The notes under the pieces: model-generated
The model's input: the letters and a program-made list of their open reading frames with translations, nothing else
Told to the model about the DNA's origin: nothing
Database searches by the model: none
In this document: positions 9,567 to 17,898 of the stretch, one piece after another
Numbering within the stretch: position 1 is the first letter of the stretch
How the letters are laid out: every line of letters begins with the position of its first letter
Assembly: GCF_000374825.1 (NCBI RefSeq)
Contig: NZ_KB895379.1
Span: forward strand, 62,001 to 126,000
DNA: 64,000 nt
Direction: 5' to 3'
From: Paenibacillus sanguinis 2301083 = DSM 16941
GTDB taxonomy: Bacteria > Bacillota > Bacilli > Paenibacillales > Paenibacillaceae
Made by a program: the position numbers and the translations under genes

Positions 9567-10166
9567 TTAGGCAAGGCGAGCAAATTTCTTGCTCTCATAA
9601 GCCGAAATCAAGTCCTCATGCTGCAGCGTCAATCCGATATCATCCAGACCTTGCAGCAAGAACTGCCGACGGTGCTCATCCAGATCAAAGCTTAGGTTCA
9701 GACCATATTCATCAGTGAGCATTTTCTGCTCCAAATCAACCGTCAGCTTATAGCCCTCATGCTTGGCTGTCCGCTGGAACAGGTCTTCTACCTGCTCCTC
9801 GGACAGCTTGATAGGCAGAATACCGTTCTTAAAGCAGTTATTATAGAAAATATCTGCAAAAGACGGTGCAATAACGCAGCGAAAGCCATAATCCAGAATA
9901 GCCCACGGCGCATGTTCCCGTGACGAGCCGCATCCAAAGTTGACCCGTGAGATCAGGACAGAGGCTCCTTCATAACGTGATTTGTTCAACTCAAATTCAG
10001 GATTCACATTGCCTTCAGTATCAAAGCGCCATTCATAGAATAGAAATTGGCCAAACCCGGTACGCTCAATGCGCTTCAAAAATTGTTTAGGTATAATTGC
10101 ATCGGTATCCACGTTCACGCGGTCCACCGGACCGACAATCCCCGTATGCTTCACAAATGCTTCCAT
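9567..10166 (-). CDS. leuD: 3-isopropylmalate dehydratase small subunit
   Basis: Small (swivel-domain) subunit of isopropylmalate isomerase, which converts 2- to 3-isopropylmalate in leucine synthesis together with LeuC. It has 199 residues, the usual length, with [13 protein letters not shown] near the N-terminus and [14 protein letters not shown], the substrate-loop signature. ATG follows GGGGAG. It lies 27 bases after leuC. leuA and leuB are not in the window. Confidence 0.96.
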   Translation of the reverse strand: MEAFVKHTGIVGPVDRVNVDTDAIIPKQFLKRIERTGFGQFLFYEWRFDTEGNVNPEFELNKSRYEGASVLISRVNFGCGSSREHAPWAILDYGFRCVIAPSFADIFYNNCFKNGILPIKLSEEQVEDLFQRTAKHEGYKLTVDLEQKMLTDEYGLNLSFDLDEHRRQFLLQGLDDIGLTLQHEDLISAYESKKFARLA

Positions 10167-10193
10167 GGATCGTTCTCCCCTTTTTCGCCTAGA

Positions 10194-11618
10194 TTAGCTT
10201 ACGACTTCGCTTCTGACATCCCACTCGCGGACATCCACAAAACGGCCTTTAATTGCTGCCGCTGCCGCCATTGCCGGTGAGACTAGATGGGTTCTTCCTC
10301 CACGTCCTTGACGACCCTCAAAGTTTCGGTTGGAGGTTGAAGCACAGCGTTGACCAGGCTTAAGAACGTCAGGGTTCATGGCCAGACACATACTGCATCC
10401 GGCTTCCCGCCATTCAAAGCCAGCTTCCGTAAACACCTTGTCCAAGCCTTCCTTCTCCGCTTGCAGCTTAACCCGTCCCGAGCCTGGAACGACAATTGCC
10501 GTTACCTTGTCGGATACCTTATGGCCTTTCGCCACCTCTGCGGCAGCTCGCAGGTCTTCAATGCGTCCGTTGGTACATGAACCGATGAATACATAATCAA
10601 TCTCGATTTCTGTTATCGCTGTACCTGGTGTCAAGCCCATATATTCCAATGCTTTCTCAGCGGCCTTGCGCTCGTTCTCACTCTCGAAATCAGCCGGATT
10701 TGGCACCTTGGCGTCAATGCCGGTACCCATGCCCGGGCTGGTTCCCCAAGTGACCTGCGGAATCAGGGAATCCACATCAAATTCCACGACCCAATCATAA
10801 ACAGCACCTTCATCCGAGACGAGGGCCTTCCACTCGGCTACAGCCTGCTCAAATGCTTCGCCTTGAGGCACATGCTGACGACCACGCAAATACTCAAAGG
10901 TCGTATCGTCAGGAGCAATCAAGCCCGCTCTTGCTCCGCCTTCAATAGACATGTTGCATACTGTCATCCGCTCTTCCATGGACAGTTCCCGAATGGCTTC
11001 GCCGGTGTACTCAATAACATATCCTGTCGCAAAATCGGTTCCGTATTTGGCAATGACGCCCAGGATCATATCCTTTGCCGTAACCCCCGGCTTGCGCTTG
11101 CCGACAAAACGCACTTCCAGCGTCTTCGCCTTGGCCTGCTGCAAGCATTGGGTAGCCAGCACATGCTCTACTTCACTCGTTCCGATCCCGAAGGCCAGAG
11201 CGCCAAACGCACCATGCGTTGAAGTGTGGCTATCGCCACAAACGATCGTTTTGCCTGGATGGGTCAAGCCAAGTTCCGGTCCCATTACGTGAACAACGCC
11301 TTGATCAATCGTATCAAGATCATACAGGGTTACACCGAACTCACGGCAGTTGTTGGAAAGCGTGTCGATCTGTTGCTTGGAGATAGGATCAGTGATGTTG
11401 TAACGGTCTTTAGTAGGGACGTTGTGGTCCATGGTCGCAAATGTCAACTCCGGACGGCGAACCTTGCGGTTGCTCAGACGCAGGCCTTCAAAGGCCTGCG
11501 GAGAGGTCACTTCATGTACAAGATGCAAATCGATGTACAGGATGCTCGGCTTGCCTTCTTCCTCAAAAATAACGTGATTTTCCCAAATTTTCTCATACAT
11601 TGTTTTCTTGTTGCTCAT
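10194..11618 (-). CDS. leuC: 3-isopropylmalate dehydratase large subunit
   Basis: Aconitase-family catalytic subunit of isopropylmalate isomerase. It has 474 residues from ATG 11618, which follows GGGGTGA; an ATG six codons upstream overlaps that site and is less likely. 4Fe-4S ligands are seen in [13 protein letters not shown] and in [24 protein letters not shown] is also present. It is the first gene of leuCD, with a promoter and an upstream dyad that could bind a LysR-type regulator. Confidence 0.97.
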   Translation of the reverse strand: MSNKKTMYEKIWENHVIFEEEGKPSILYIDLHLVHEVTSPQAFEGLRLSNRKVRRPELTFATMDHNVPTKDRYNITDPISKQQIDTLSNNCREFGVTLYDLDTIDQGVVHVMGPELGLTHPGKTIVCGDSHTSTHGAFGALAFGIGTSEVEHVLATQCLQQAKAKTLEVRFVGKRKPGVTAKDMILGVIAKYGTDFATGYVIEYTGEAIRELSMEERMTVCNMSIEGGARAGLIAPDDTTFEYLRGRQHVPQGEAFEQAVAEWKALVSDEGAVYDWVVEFDVDSLIPQVTWGTSPGMGTGIDAKVPNPADFESENERKAAEKALEYMGLTPGTAITEIEIDYVFIGSCTNGRIEDLRAAAEVAKGHKVSDKVTAIVVPGSGRVKLQAEKEGLDKVFTEAGFEWREAGCSMCLAMNPDVLKPGQRCASTSNRNFEGRQGRGGRTHLVSPAMAAAAAIKGRFVDVREWDVRSEVVS

Positions 11619-11709
11619 TTCATTCACCCCACACAAGGATTCGAACTATTTCTCAAAGCACAAATTCAGAACCTCAAATCCAGCCGATTTGGCTTTGATT
11701 GCTGAAACC

Positions 11710-11739
11710 AATATAACATGACGGTGTTAATTGCTCCAA
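11710..11739 (-). promoter_or_regulatory. predicted leuC promoter
   Basis: Minus-strand TTGGAG, an 18-base spacer, then TATATT, about 90 bases before the leuC start. Confidence 0.5.
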
Positions 11740-11749
11740 GATATAATAT

Positions 11750-11778
11750 CTATAATGGCAATAGGAAATGCCTATAAG
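11750..11778. promoter_or_regulatory. candidate LysR-type operator upstream of leuC
   Basis: A dyad with arms CTATAATGGCA and TGCCTATAAG, containing the perfect inverted repeat ATAGG-AAATG-CCTAT (11761-11775). It lies just upstream of the -35 element, where LysR-type activators usually bind. Its arm CTTATAGGCAT nearly matches CTTATAGGTAT upstream of the lysR gene at 14448. Confidence 0.45.
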
Positions 11779-11781
11779 AAC

Positions 11782-12732
11782 CTATGGAGCCGGATTCACT
11801 AGCGCCAGCAGCACCGGAAGGGCAATAAACGAGGCCAGCGTCGTCCAGACAATGCACCGGGAGATCAGACCAGGCGAGGCATCAAATCGTTCCGCGAGTA
11901 CAACTGCATTTACAGCCACCGGCATAGAAGCCAGAATCAGCAGGACCGAAAATAAGGTTCCGCCAATGCCGAGCATCAGCAGCCCCGCACAAGCAGCCAG
12001 CGGTGCAATCACCATCCGGATGATAATTCCCATCCAGAAGGCAGGCGGTTTAACCTCTTTGACCTCCGGGCGACCCACTTTGACCATTTGCGCCCCAAGC
12101 ACAGCCAGGACGACCGGTGAATAGGCTGCCGCTACCATGGATATGCCCTGCTCCACTGCTGCGGGCAAATGAAGCCCGCTTATCTTCAGCAATGATGCTG
12201 CAATCGCGGCATAAATCGCCGGGAGAACAAACACTGACCGAACAGCATTTCTTATAGAGAATCGGGAACGGGCCGCAAAGTAGACCCCCACCGTATTCAC
12301 GATGATCATCTGTGTGACCACGTAAACGGTCGCCTTATCGAGCCCCAGTTGGCCAAAAGCGAGCAGGATAAGCGGTAGCCCGTAATTGGCGCTGTTGGTT
12401 AGCGTCGAGATGAGGGTTAATCCTGCTGTCTCCGGCTGTCCCAGCCTTCCAATGACAGCAAATGCTTTGGCAATCATCCACATAATTAGCAGATTGACGA
12501 AGGCAAAGGTGATGGTAGCGTACATTTCATCCAAGGAGATACGGGCATTTCGCAAAGTATCAAAAATAATGGCCGGGCTAAGCACATACAAATACAAGGT
12601 TAACAGCGGCTTGGTATCCCAATGGAGAAAACGCGCCAGCAGCGCCCCCGCGATCACCGGAATCGATAAGGGTACAATAACTTGAAACAAGGTAGATATC
12701 ACCATTTGCAGCATAGCCAGCTCTTCCTCCAC
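11782..12732 (-). CDS. AEC-family (auxin efflux carrier-like) permease
   Basis: A 316-residue integral membrane protein with about ten hydrophobic segments in two halves, matching bacterial AEC transporters that export or take up malate and other organic acids. The N-terminal half contains the family block LTNSANYGLPLILLAFGQ. The substrate cannot be read from the sequence. It lies downstream of thiE on the same strand, with 108 bases between and no terminator seen. Confidence 0.85.
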   Translation of the reverse strand: MEEELAMLQMVISTLFQVIVPLSIPVIAGALLARFLHWDTKPLLTLYLYVLSPAIIFDTLRNARISLDEMYATITFAFVNLLIMWMIAKAFAVIGRLGQPETAGLTLISTLTNSANYGLPLILLAFGQLGLDKATVYVVTQMIIVNTVGVYFAARSRFSIRNAVRSVFVLPAIYAAIAASLLKISGLHLPAAVEQGISMVAAAYSPVVLAVLGAQMVKVGRPEVKEVKPPAFWMGIIIRMVIAPLAACAGLLMLGIGGTLFSVLLILASMPVAVNAVVLAERFDASPGLISRCIVWTTLASFIALPVLLALVNPAP

Positions 12733-12840
12733 TCGCTTTTATATCTATCTAATCGCTCTCCATATTGTAACGTTCCCGCGAACTTCTCGTCCAAGATTAG
12801 AAAGCAATATCATTAATAGACATAGCCTATATCAGCTCTT

Positions 12841-13476
12841 TCATCTGCGCTCACCTTTGCCTTGTTCCAGCCTTTGGATAAAGCTTTGACATACACCCGC
12901 CACATCATCGCTGCCAACGATCTCGCTAATCGCGCATACCCGCGTCGCTCCCGCTTCGATCACCTCATTTACATTGTCAAGCTTGATGCCGCCGATGGCC
13001 ACAAACGGTATCGTGATTTGCTGTGACACGGCACGAATATAGTCCAATCCGACCGGATCCACCACGTCTGCTTTGGTCTGCGTCGCATAAATCGGACCCA
13101 CTCCGATATAATCCGCTCCCTGCTTCTGTGCCAACAGAGCCTCTTCAATCACGTGAGTCGAAATGCCAATAATCCGGTCTCCGACCTGGCGCCGCGCTTC
13201 TTCCAGCGACAGATCGTCCTGCCCCAGATGCACGCCGTCCGCATCCACTTCCAACGCCAGTTCAACATCGTCGTTTACGATAAATGGCACGTCGTACCGT
13301 CTCGTCAGCTTTCTTAGCGCTTGAGCTTTGCGCAACCGGTCTGTCCGCTCTCCCGTTTTATCGCGAAACTGAACAATATCCGCACCTCCCACAATGGCCT
13401 GCTCCATCACCTGGATCAGATCTCGTCCCGGATGAAAATTCTCTCCGGTAATCACATATAGTTGAAAGTCCTTCAT
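12841..13476 (-). CDS. thiE: thiamine-phosphate synthase
   Basis: Joins HMP-pyrophosphate and thiazole phosphate to give thiamine phosphate. It has 211 residues and a TIM-barrel fold with GADIVQFRDK, FIVNDDVELALEVDADGVHLGQDDL, DYIGVGPIYATQTK and PFVAIGGI, the diphosphate- and Mg-binding blocks (the longer segment continues past the first 20 residues quoted elsewhere only in part). ATG follows AAGGGGCGGG. It sits behind a TPP riboswitch with its own terminator, so it should be switched off when thiamine pyrophosphate is plentiful. No other thiamine gene is adjacent. Confidence 0.96.
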   Translation of the reverse strand: MKDFQLYVITGENFHPGRDLIQVMEQAIVGGADIVQFRDKTGERTDRLRKAQALRKLTRRYDVPFIVNDDVELALEVDADGVHLGQDDLSLEEARRQVGDRIIGISTHVIEEALLAQKQGADYIGVGPIYATQTKADVVDPVGLDYIRAVSQQITIPFVAIGGIKLDNVNEVIEAGATRVCAISEIVGSDDVAGVCQSFIQRLEQGKGERR

Positions 13477-13575
13477 ACTTCCCGCCCCTTCTTTCTTTTA
13501 CACATCATAAGCACGCCCGCTCAGTGACAATGCTGTATTTTCCTCGCGGGCAAGTGCCGAATAAATTAACCGTAT

Positions 13576-13609
13576 AAAAAAAGCCATTCGAGAATACACG
13601 AATGGCTTA
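13576..13609 (-). terminator. riboswitch-controlled terminator before thiE
   Basis: Stem GCCATTCG/CGAATGGC with seven T on the minus strand, just after the TPP aptamer and before thiE. It is the likely expression platform. Confidence 0.9.
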
Positions 13610-13620
13610 ACAATTCAAAT

Positions 13621-13708
13621 GAGGTTCTCTACGCCAGCATTACCTGGATCAGATTAACGGTCCAAAGACACAAGGCCTTCATCTCAGCCGGACTTCATCC
13701 AGCACCCG
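13621..13708 (-). ncRNA. TPP riboswitch (THI element)
   Basis: On the minus strand the conserved blocks appear in order: GGGTGCTGGATGAA, CCGGCTGAGATGAAGG, CTGATCCAGGTAATGCTGG and GCGTAGAGA. These match the TPP aptamer consensus. It controls thiE. Confidence 0.95.
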
Positions 13709-13730
13709 CATTCTTATTCAGTTTAAATAC

Positions 13731-13759
13731 AGCATAACGAATCGCTTGGAAAATCGCAA
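13731..13759 (-). promoter_or_regulatory. predicted promoter of the TPP riboswitch-thiE unit
   Basis: Minus-strand TTGCGA, a 17-base spacer and TATGCT, about 22 bases before the aptamer. Confidence 0.6.
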
Positions 13760-13789
13760 CCGCTGATGCCCAGACTGTGCAAATACTAT

Positions 13790-14344
13790 TTAGAACGAGT
13801 CGACCCCCATGACATGATCAAGCGGCACCGGACCGATGCTGCGGCTATCATTGCTGTTGTTCCGGTTGTCTCCCATGACGAAGACATGCTGATCGGGAAT
13901 TTCCCAGATTTGCGGGGGTGCATCGACATCCATCGCTTCCTTGATATAGGGTTCCTGAAGTTGCTCTCCGTTGCGATAGACTTGTCCGTCCTTCACCTCA
14001 ATCGTATCCCCCGGCAAACCGATAACCCGTTTTACATAGAAAACATCGTGATCCTTGCCGGAAATCCAGGTAACGATTGGATGTTCCTTAATATCATCCC
14101 AGAAATTGCGATCTCGGTCCACCCGGCTATCGATAATGACAATATCGCCAAATTTAGGGGCCTTCTCCAGCACATGAGCAAATTTCCAGGCGTAGATCCG
14201 TTGTTTGTCGCTGAGGGTAGGCTCCATCGAATGCCCGTCTACCTTATAAGGTTGAATAATAAAAATACCGATAATCATACTGAGCACAAAGCCGAGTACA
14301 ATGGAGATGCCCCAGCCGCCAATTTCTTTCCACCATTTGTTCAT
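13790..14344 (-). CDS. lepB: type I signal peptidase
   Basis: Membrane serine protease that removes signal peptides from exported proteins. It has 184 residues, the short Gram-positive SipS size, with one N-terminal membrane segment (about 12-30). Catalytic Ser39 lies in GHSMEPTL and general base Lys105 in YVKRVIGLPGD; GDNRNNSNDSRSIGPVP follows. ATG 14344 is preceded by GGAGGAAG 11 bases upstream; a TTG 21 bases upstream would overlap that site. The extended acidic loop DRDRNFWDDIKEHP is a local elaboration. Confidence 0.95.
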   Translation of the reverse strand: MNKWWKEIGGWGISIVLGFVLSMIIGIFIIQPYKVDGHSMEPTLSDKQRIYAWKFAHVLEKAPKFGDIVIIDSRVDRDRNFWDDIKEHPIVTWISGKDHDVFYVKRVIGLPGDTIEVKDGQVYRNGEQLQEPYIKEAMDVDAPPQIWEIPDQHVFVMGDNRNNSNDSRSIGPVPLDHVMGVDSF

Positions 14345-14384
14345 GTTCAAACCAACTTCCTCCAAGCCTTTGTTGTTTGACCCT

Positions 14385-14414
14385 ATTATACTGGGAAATA
14401 AGGCGGCAAGACAA
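14385..14414 (-). promoter_or_regulatory. predicted lepB promoter
   Basis: Minus-strand TTGTCT, an 18-base spacer and a consensus TATAAT, about 40 bases before the lepB start. Confidence 0.6.
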
Positions 14415-14447
14415 ATACGCTCATATCCTCCTATTAAATATGTTATA

Positions 14448-14468
14448 CTTATAGGTATACGTTATAAG
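14448..14468. promoter_or_regulatory. candidate autoregulatory operator of the LysR gene
   Basis: Inverted repeat CTTATA-(9 bases)-TATAAG overlapping a possible TATACT -10 element (14444-14449) about 110 bases before the lysR start. Its CTTATAGGTAT arm resembles the arm upstream of leuC. Confidence 0.45.
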
Positions 14469-14511
14469 CTTAGCTACATTCCCGGATTCGACGCCAAATC
14501 CACTTCAGGAA

Positions 14512-14566
14512 GCCGCTTTGTGATCAAAAGATGATTATTTTGAATTACCTCTTTATAGATAAAGGA
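14512..14566 (+). repeat. dispersed repeat, copy 2
   Basis: Contains TGTGATCAAAAGATGATT, ATTTTGAATTACCTCTTTATAG. It aligns base for base with the minus strand of copy 1 apart from a few transitions. It ends at the ribosome-binding site of the LysR gene, so it forms part of that gene's 5' leader. Confidence 0.65.
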
Positions 14567-14575
14567 GCTAGTACC

Positions 14576-15499
14576 ATGGAATTACGCCAACTTCAATATA
14601 CTTTGCAAATTGCCAAGGAGAAAAATTTCTCGCGGGCAGCCGATAAGCTGCATATTGCCCAGCCCTCGCTCAGCCAACAGCTATCCAAGCTGGAGCAGGA
14701 GCTTGGGGTTAAGCTGTTTCAGCGCAATACAAGCAGCGTGGAGCTAACCTACGCTGGAGCCAGCTTCATTGAGCATGCCCAGCGAATTATGGATGCCGTT
14801 GCCCAGCTGCGTCAAGAGATGGATGATATCTCTCAATTACGCGCTGGACGTGTCGTCATCGGCAGTATGCCAATCACTGGCTCTCACCTGCTGCCCTATG
14901 TGCTGCCGGCATTCAAGCAGAATTATCCTGACATCCGCGTAACTTTGCTAGAGGACACTTCACTCAATCTGGAGAAGCTCACCGCCGGTGGAAGCACCGA
15001 TCTGAGCCTTTTGTCCCTGCCTCTGCAGGAACCAACGCTCTCCTACGTCCCCATTGGTGAAGAGATCATCGATTTGGCTGTACCACCGGATCATCGGCTG
15101 GCAAGCATCCCCGATGTTCGGGAACAAGGTGTCCCGCTGGAGGAATTAAGGGACGAAGCATTCATCGTACTCAAAAAAGGGCAGGGCTTCCGCAAGCTCA
15201 CCGTTGATCTGTGCCGTAGCGCCGGATTTGAGCCAAATGTAGTATTTGAGAGCAACAATATAGAGACTGTACAATCTCTTGTAGCCGCAGGGATGGGGAT
15301 TACCCTGGTCCCGCGCTTTATTGCCCGGGCGAAGCGCAGCGAATTGATTCCGGCCTACCTTCCATTAGCTCAACCCGTTCCCAGTCGCACCCTCGTCATT
15401 GCGTACCGCAAGGGGCGGTATTTATCCAAGGCGGCCGAAGCTTTCATCGATACCTTCAAAGCAACGATGGAACAGCGGGAATCGCTCTACAATTCGTAA
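14576..15499 (+). CDS. LysR-family transcriptional regulator
   Basis: A 307-residue regulator with an N-terminal winged helix-turn-helix (about 1-60; MELRQLQYTLQIAKEKNFS, AADKLHIAQPSLSQQLSKLE) and a C-terminal periplasmic-binding-protein-like effector domain (about 90-300). ATG follows AAAGGAG; longer in-frame starts lie inside the repeat. It is divergent from lepB. Shared dyads suggest that it may control itself and leuCD, which is an inference. Its 3' end overlaps the convergent hydrolase gene by 13 bases. Confidence 0.93.
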   Translation: MELRQLQYTLQIAKEKNFSRAADKLHIAQPSLSQQLSKLEQELGVKLFQRNTSSVELTYAGASFIEHAQRIMDAVAQLRQEMDDISQLRAGRVVIGSMPITGSHLLPYVLPAFKQNYPDIRVTLLEDTSLNLEKLTAGGSTDLSLLSLPLQEPTLSYVPIGEEIIDLAVPPDHRLASIPDVREQGVPLEELRDEAFIVLKKGQGFRKLTVDLCRSAGFEPNVVFESNNIETVQSLVAAGMGITLVPRFIARAKRSELIPAYLPLAQPVPSRTLVIAYRKGRYLSKAAEAFIDTFKATMEQRESLYNS

Positions 15500-16305
15500 G
15501 TTGCCGGACAACGGTCGTTAAAAACAGGGATGCTGCTGCGCACCTGCTCCACCAGCGACAGATCAATCACCCCGCTGACGACCGCTTCGTCCTCCCCGCC
15601 TTCCGCGACGATTTGCCCCCAGGGGTCAATAATGAGAGAATGCCCGAAGAAATCATCCTTCCCGCTGCTGCCCGTGCGATTGCAAGCGATAACATACATC
15701 TGATTCTCAATAGCCCGGGCCATCAGCAGCGTCCGCCAATGATGCAGCCGGGGATGAGGCCATTCAGCCGGGACGAACAACAGCTTGACTCCCTTTAATG
15801 CCAAGGTGCGCGCAAGCTCCGGGAAGCGGATATCATAGCAAATGGCTGCTCCGGCCAGCATGCCGTCCATCTCGAAGATGACGCTCTGCTTCCCCGGCTG
15901 CAGATGCTTCTCCTCCTCCATTAAACAGAACAAATGAATTTTGGAGTAGCGGCCAATTTCTCCACCCAAACGATCAAAGACATACATCGTATTATACATA
16001 TGTTCGCTTCGGCGCTCGGCGATGGATCCTCCCACAATATGAACGCCATGACGACGAGCAAATGCAGAAAGCCAGGCCCGGCTCTCCTGTCCGTCAGGAT
16101 CAGCCAGTTGCTCCAGTTCAGCGAGGGCATATCCTGTGTTCCACATCTCCGGCAGGACGAGAATATCCGGCTTCTCTGCAGCCGATACCGCAAGCTTCAT
16201 CGCTTGCTCCAGACGCTCCCGGTTCAGCTCCGGCTTGCCAAGGGCGATATCACTCTGTATTAATGCAATCCGCCAGCTCATGGCCTGCTTCACTTCATTC
16301 CTCAT
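15487..16305 (-). CDS. nitrilase-superfamily carbon-nitrogen hydrolase (omega-amidase/MtnU-like)
   Basis: A 272-residue cytosolic amidase with the nitrilase triad Glu53 (VLPEMWNTGY), Lys122 (YSKIHLF) and Cys156 (AAICYDIRFPE). Related proteins (YafV, MtnU, Nit2) hydrolyse 2-oxo-acid amides such as 2-oxosuccinamate or 2-oxoglutaramate, products of Gln/Asn-linked transamination, including in methionine salvage. The exact substrate is inferred. ATG 16281 (MSWRIALIQ) is an equally possible start; neither has a strong ribosome-binding site. Confidence 0.88.
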   Translation of the reverse strand: MRNEVKQAMSWRIALIQSDIALGKPELNRERLEQAMKLAVSAAEKPDILVLPEMWNTGYALAELEQLADPDGQESRAWLSAFARRHGVHIVGGSIAERRSEHMYNTMYVFDRLGGEIGRYSKIHLFCLMEEEKHLQPGKQSVIFEMDGMLAGAAICYDIRFPELARTLALKGVKLLFVPAEWPHPRLHHWRTLLMARAIENQMYVIACNRTGSSGKDDFFGHSLIIDPWGQIVAEGGEDEAVVSGVIDLSLVEQVRSSIPVFNDRCPATYEL

Positions 16306-16412
16306 CTTCTTCCCGTCCCTTCATTATGTGCTTTGCTATCATCATAGGTGGATTAAGCAGCTTCCGCAACCGCTAAGGATACCCCCATTTTGCCCAACCT
16401 TGCGTCTTTCCT

Positions 16413-16441
16413 TTGCAAAGGCGCCGAACGCGTGGTATTCT
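16413..16441 (+). promoter_or_regulatory. predicted promoter of the T-box-proBAC unit
   Basis: TTGCAA, a 17-base spacer and TATTCT, just upstream of the leader. Confidence 0.55.
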
Positions 16442-16447
16442 AGCATT

Positions 16448-16702
16448 AATTACTATCGCTGATATGAGTCCAAACGCAATGACGGGACCAGTACGAAAGA
16501 AGGCGGCACAAAGAGAGTAAATTCCAGCGGCTGAGAGAATTTACAGGCTTGCCCTTTCCGAACCCTACCCCCGAGCGGCCGGCTTCCAGACCGGACAGTG
16601 CCCCTGTTACAGGCATTCGAGTCGGATGAGAACCTCATCAATTAAGGTGGTACCGCGGAAGTCATACTTTCGTCCTTTGCATGCAAAGGCGGAAGTTTTT
16701 TT
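16448..16702 (+). ncRNA. T-box leader, probably proline-specific
   Basis: The antiterminator T-box AAGGTGGTACCGCG lies at 16644-16657. Upstream are the stem I features GACGGGACCAGTACG and GGCTGAGAGAATTTAC and the specifier region CCGAACCCTACC. The likely specifier codon is CCT (16564-16566, followed by A), which would sense uncharged tRNA-Pro. This agrees with the downstream proline genes. The leader fills most of the 460-base gap between the hydrolase and proB. Confidence 0.93.
16666..16702 (+). terminator. T-box-controlled terminator
   Basis: Stem with CCTTTGC/GCAAAGG core and ACTT/AAGT base, followed by seven T, directly after the T-box sequence. Confidence 0.9.
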
Positions 16703-16769
16703 GTTTTTCGCGAAATCCTCCAAAGAAATGCATTAGACATCATCTAACCAAGTAGTAGGAGTGATTACC

Positions 16770-17876
16770 ATGCAGCGTCGCATCGTTGTCAAAATTGGAA
16801 GCAGTTCGCTGACTTCGGCGGAAGGAGCGTTGAACCGCAACGCCGTGGTCTATTTTGCCGCTGAGCTTGCCAAGCTGATACAGAATGGCTATCAACCGCT
16901 GCTCGTATCCTCAGGAGCGGTTGCGGCCGGCTTCCGGGAAATCGGTTATCCGGAGCGCCCCAAGCTGCTGCATGAGAAACAGGCGGCCGCCGCCGTCGGG
17001 CAGGCCCTGCTGATGCAAGCCTACCGGGAAGAGCTTGCAAAGCACGGAATATCCGCAGCACAGGTTCTGCTTACCCGAGCCGATTTCCAGAACCGCAAGC
17101 GCACTGGCAACGCCAGCATGGCTATAGAGGAACTGTTGCAGCGAAACGTCCTGCCCATCATTAATGAGAACGATACCGTTTCTCTAGATGAGTTGAAATT
17201 CGGGGATAACGATACCCTCTCCGCACTCGTAGCCAACCTGATTCGCGCCAATCAATTGCTGATTCTTACGGATATGGCCGGCTTATATACCGGCGATCCC
17301 CGCAAGGACCCTACGGCAACACGTATTAGTCGCGTTCCTGAAATTACGGGCGAGATTTATGCCATTGCCGGGGGAGCAGGCTCATCTGTGGGCACAGGTG
17401 GCATGCGTTCCAAAATCGATGCGGCCAAAATTGCCTCTATCGGTGGAATTCCTATCTTCGTTGGTAGAATTGCTCAGGAAGGCGACTTGCTGGCCGCCGT
17501 GCTCGGCAACGGGCAAGGAACCTATTTTGAGGCGCATGGATCTGCCATTCCGCGAAAGAAGCAATGGCTGGGCTTCTTCTCTATCCCGATCGGCACGTTA
17601 ACCATTGATGCCGGAGCGGAGGAAGCCATGATTCATGGGGGATGTAGTCTACTGCCCGTAGGAGTAAAGGCGGCCCAGGGACATTTCCACACAGGTGATG
17701 TCGTTGAAGTTGTCAATCTTGATGGCGAGGTGCTGGGACGCGGAATTGTCAATTACGACACAGAGCAGCTTCTGCAAATTTTGGGACTTCCCAGTGCAGA
17801 GGTAGTCAAGAAAATGGAAATCGTTCATCGATTGGAGGTCATTCACCGGGATGAATGGATTTCATTGAAAGCCTGA
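16770..17876 (+). CDS. proB: glutamate 5-kinase
   Basis: First step of proline synthesis: phosphorylates glutamate to glutamyl 5-phosphate. It has 368 residues: an amino-acid kinase domain (about 1-255; VVKIGSSSLT, VSSGAVAAGFREIGY, INENDTVSLDELKFGDND, GTGGMRSKIDAAKIA) and a C-terminal PUA domain (about 270-360). ATG 16770 follows TAGGAG; a GTG three codons upstream is less likely. It is controlled by the proline T-box and followed by proA after 22 bases. Confidence 0.97.
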   Translation: MQRRIVVKIGSSSLTSAEGALNRNAVVYFAAELAKLIQNGYQPLLVSSGAVAAGFREIGYPERPKLLHEKQAAAAVGQALLMQAYREELAKHGISAAQVLLTRADFQNRKRTGNASMAIEELLQRNVLPIINENDTVSLDELKFGDNDTLSALVANLIRANQLLILTDMAGLYTGDPRKDPTATRISRVPEITGEIYAIAGGAGSSVGTGGMRSKIDAAKIASIGGIPIFVGRIAQEGDLLAAVLGNGQGTYFEAHGSAIPRKKQWLGFFSIPIGTLTIDAGAEEAMIHGGCSLLPVGVKAAQGHFHTGDVVEVVNLDGEVLGRGIVNYDTEQLLQILGLPSAEVVKKMEIVHRLEVIHRDEWISLKA

Positions 17877-17898
17877 ATTCATTAGAGGAGGTTATAAC

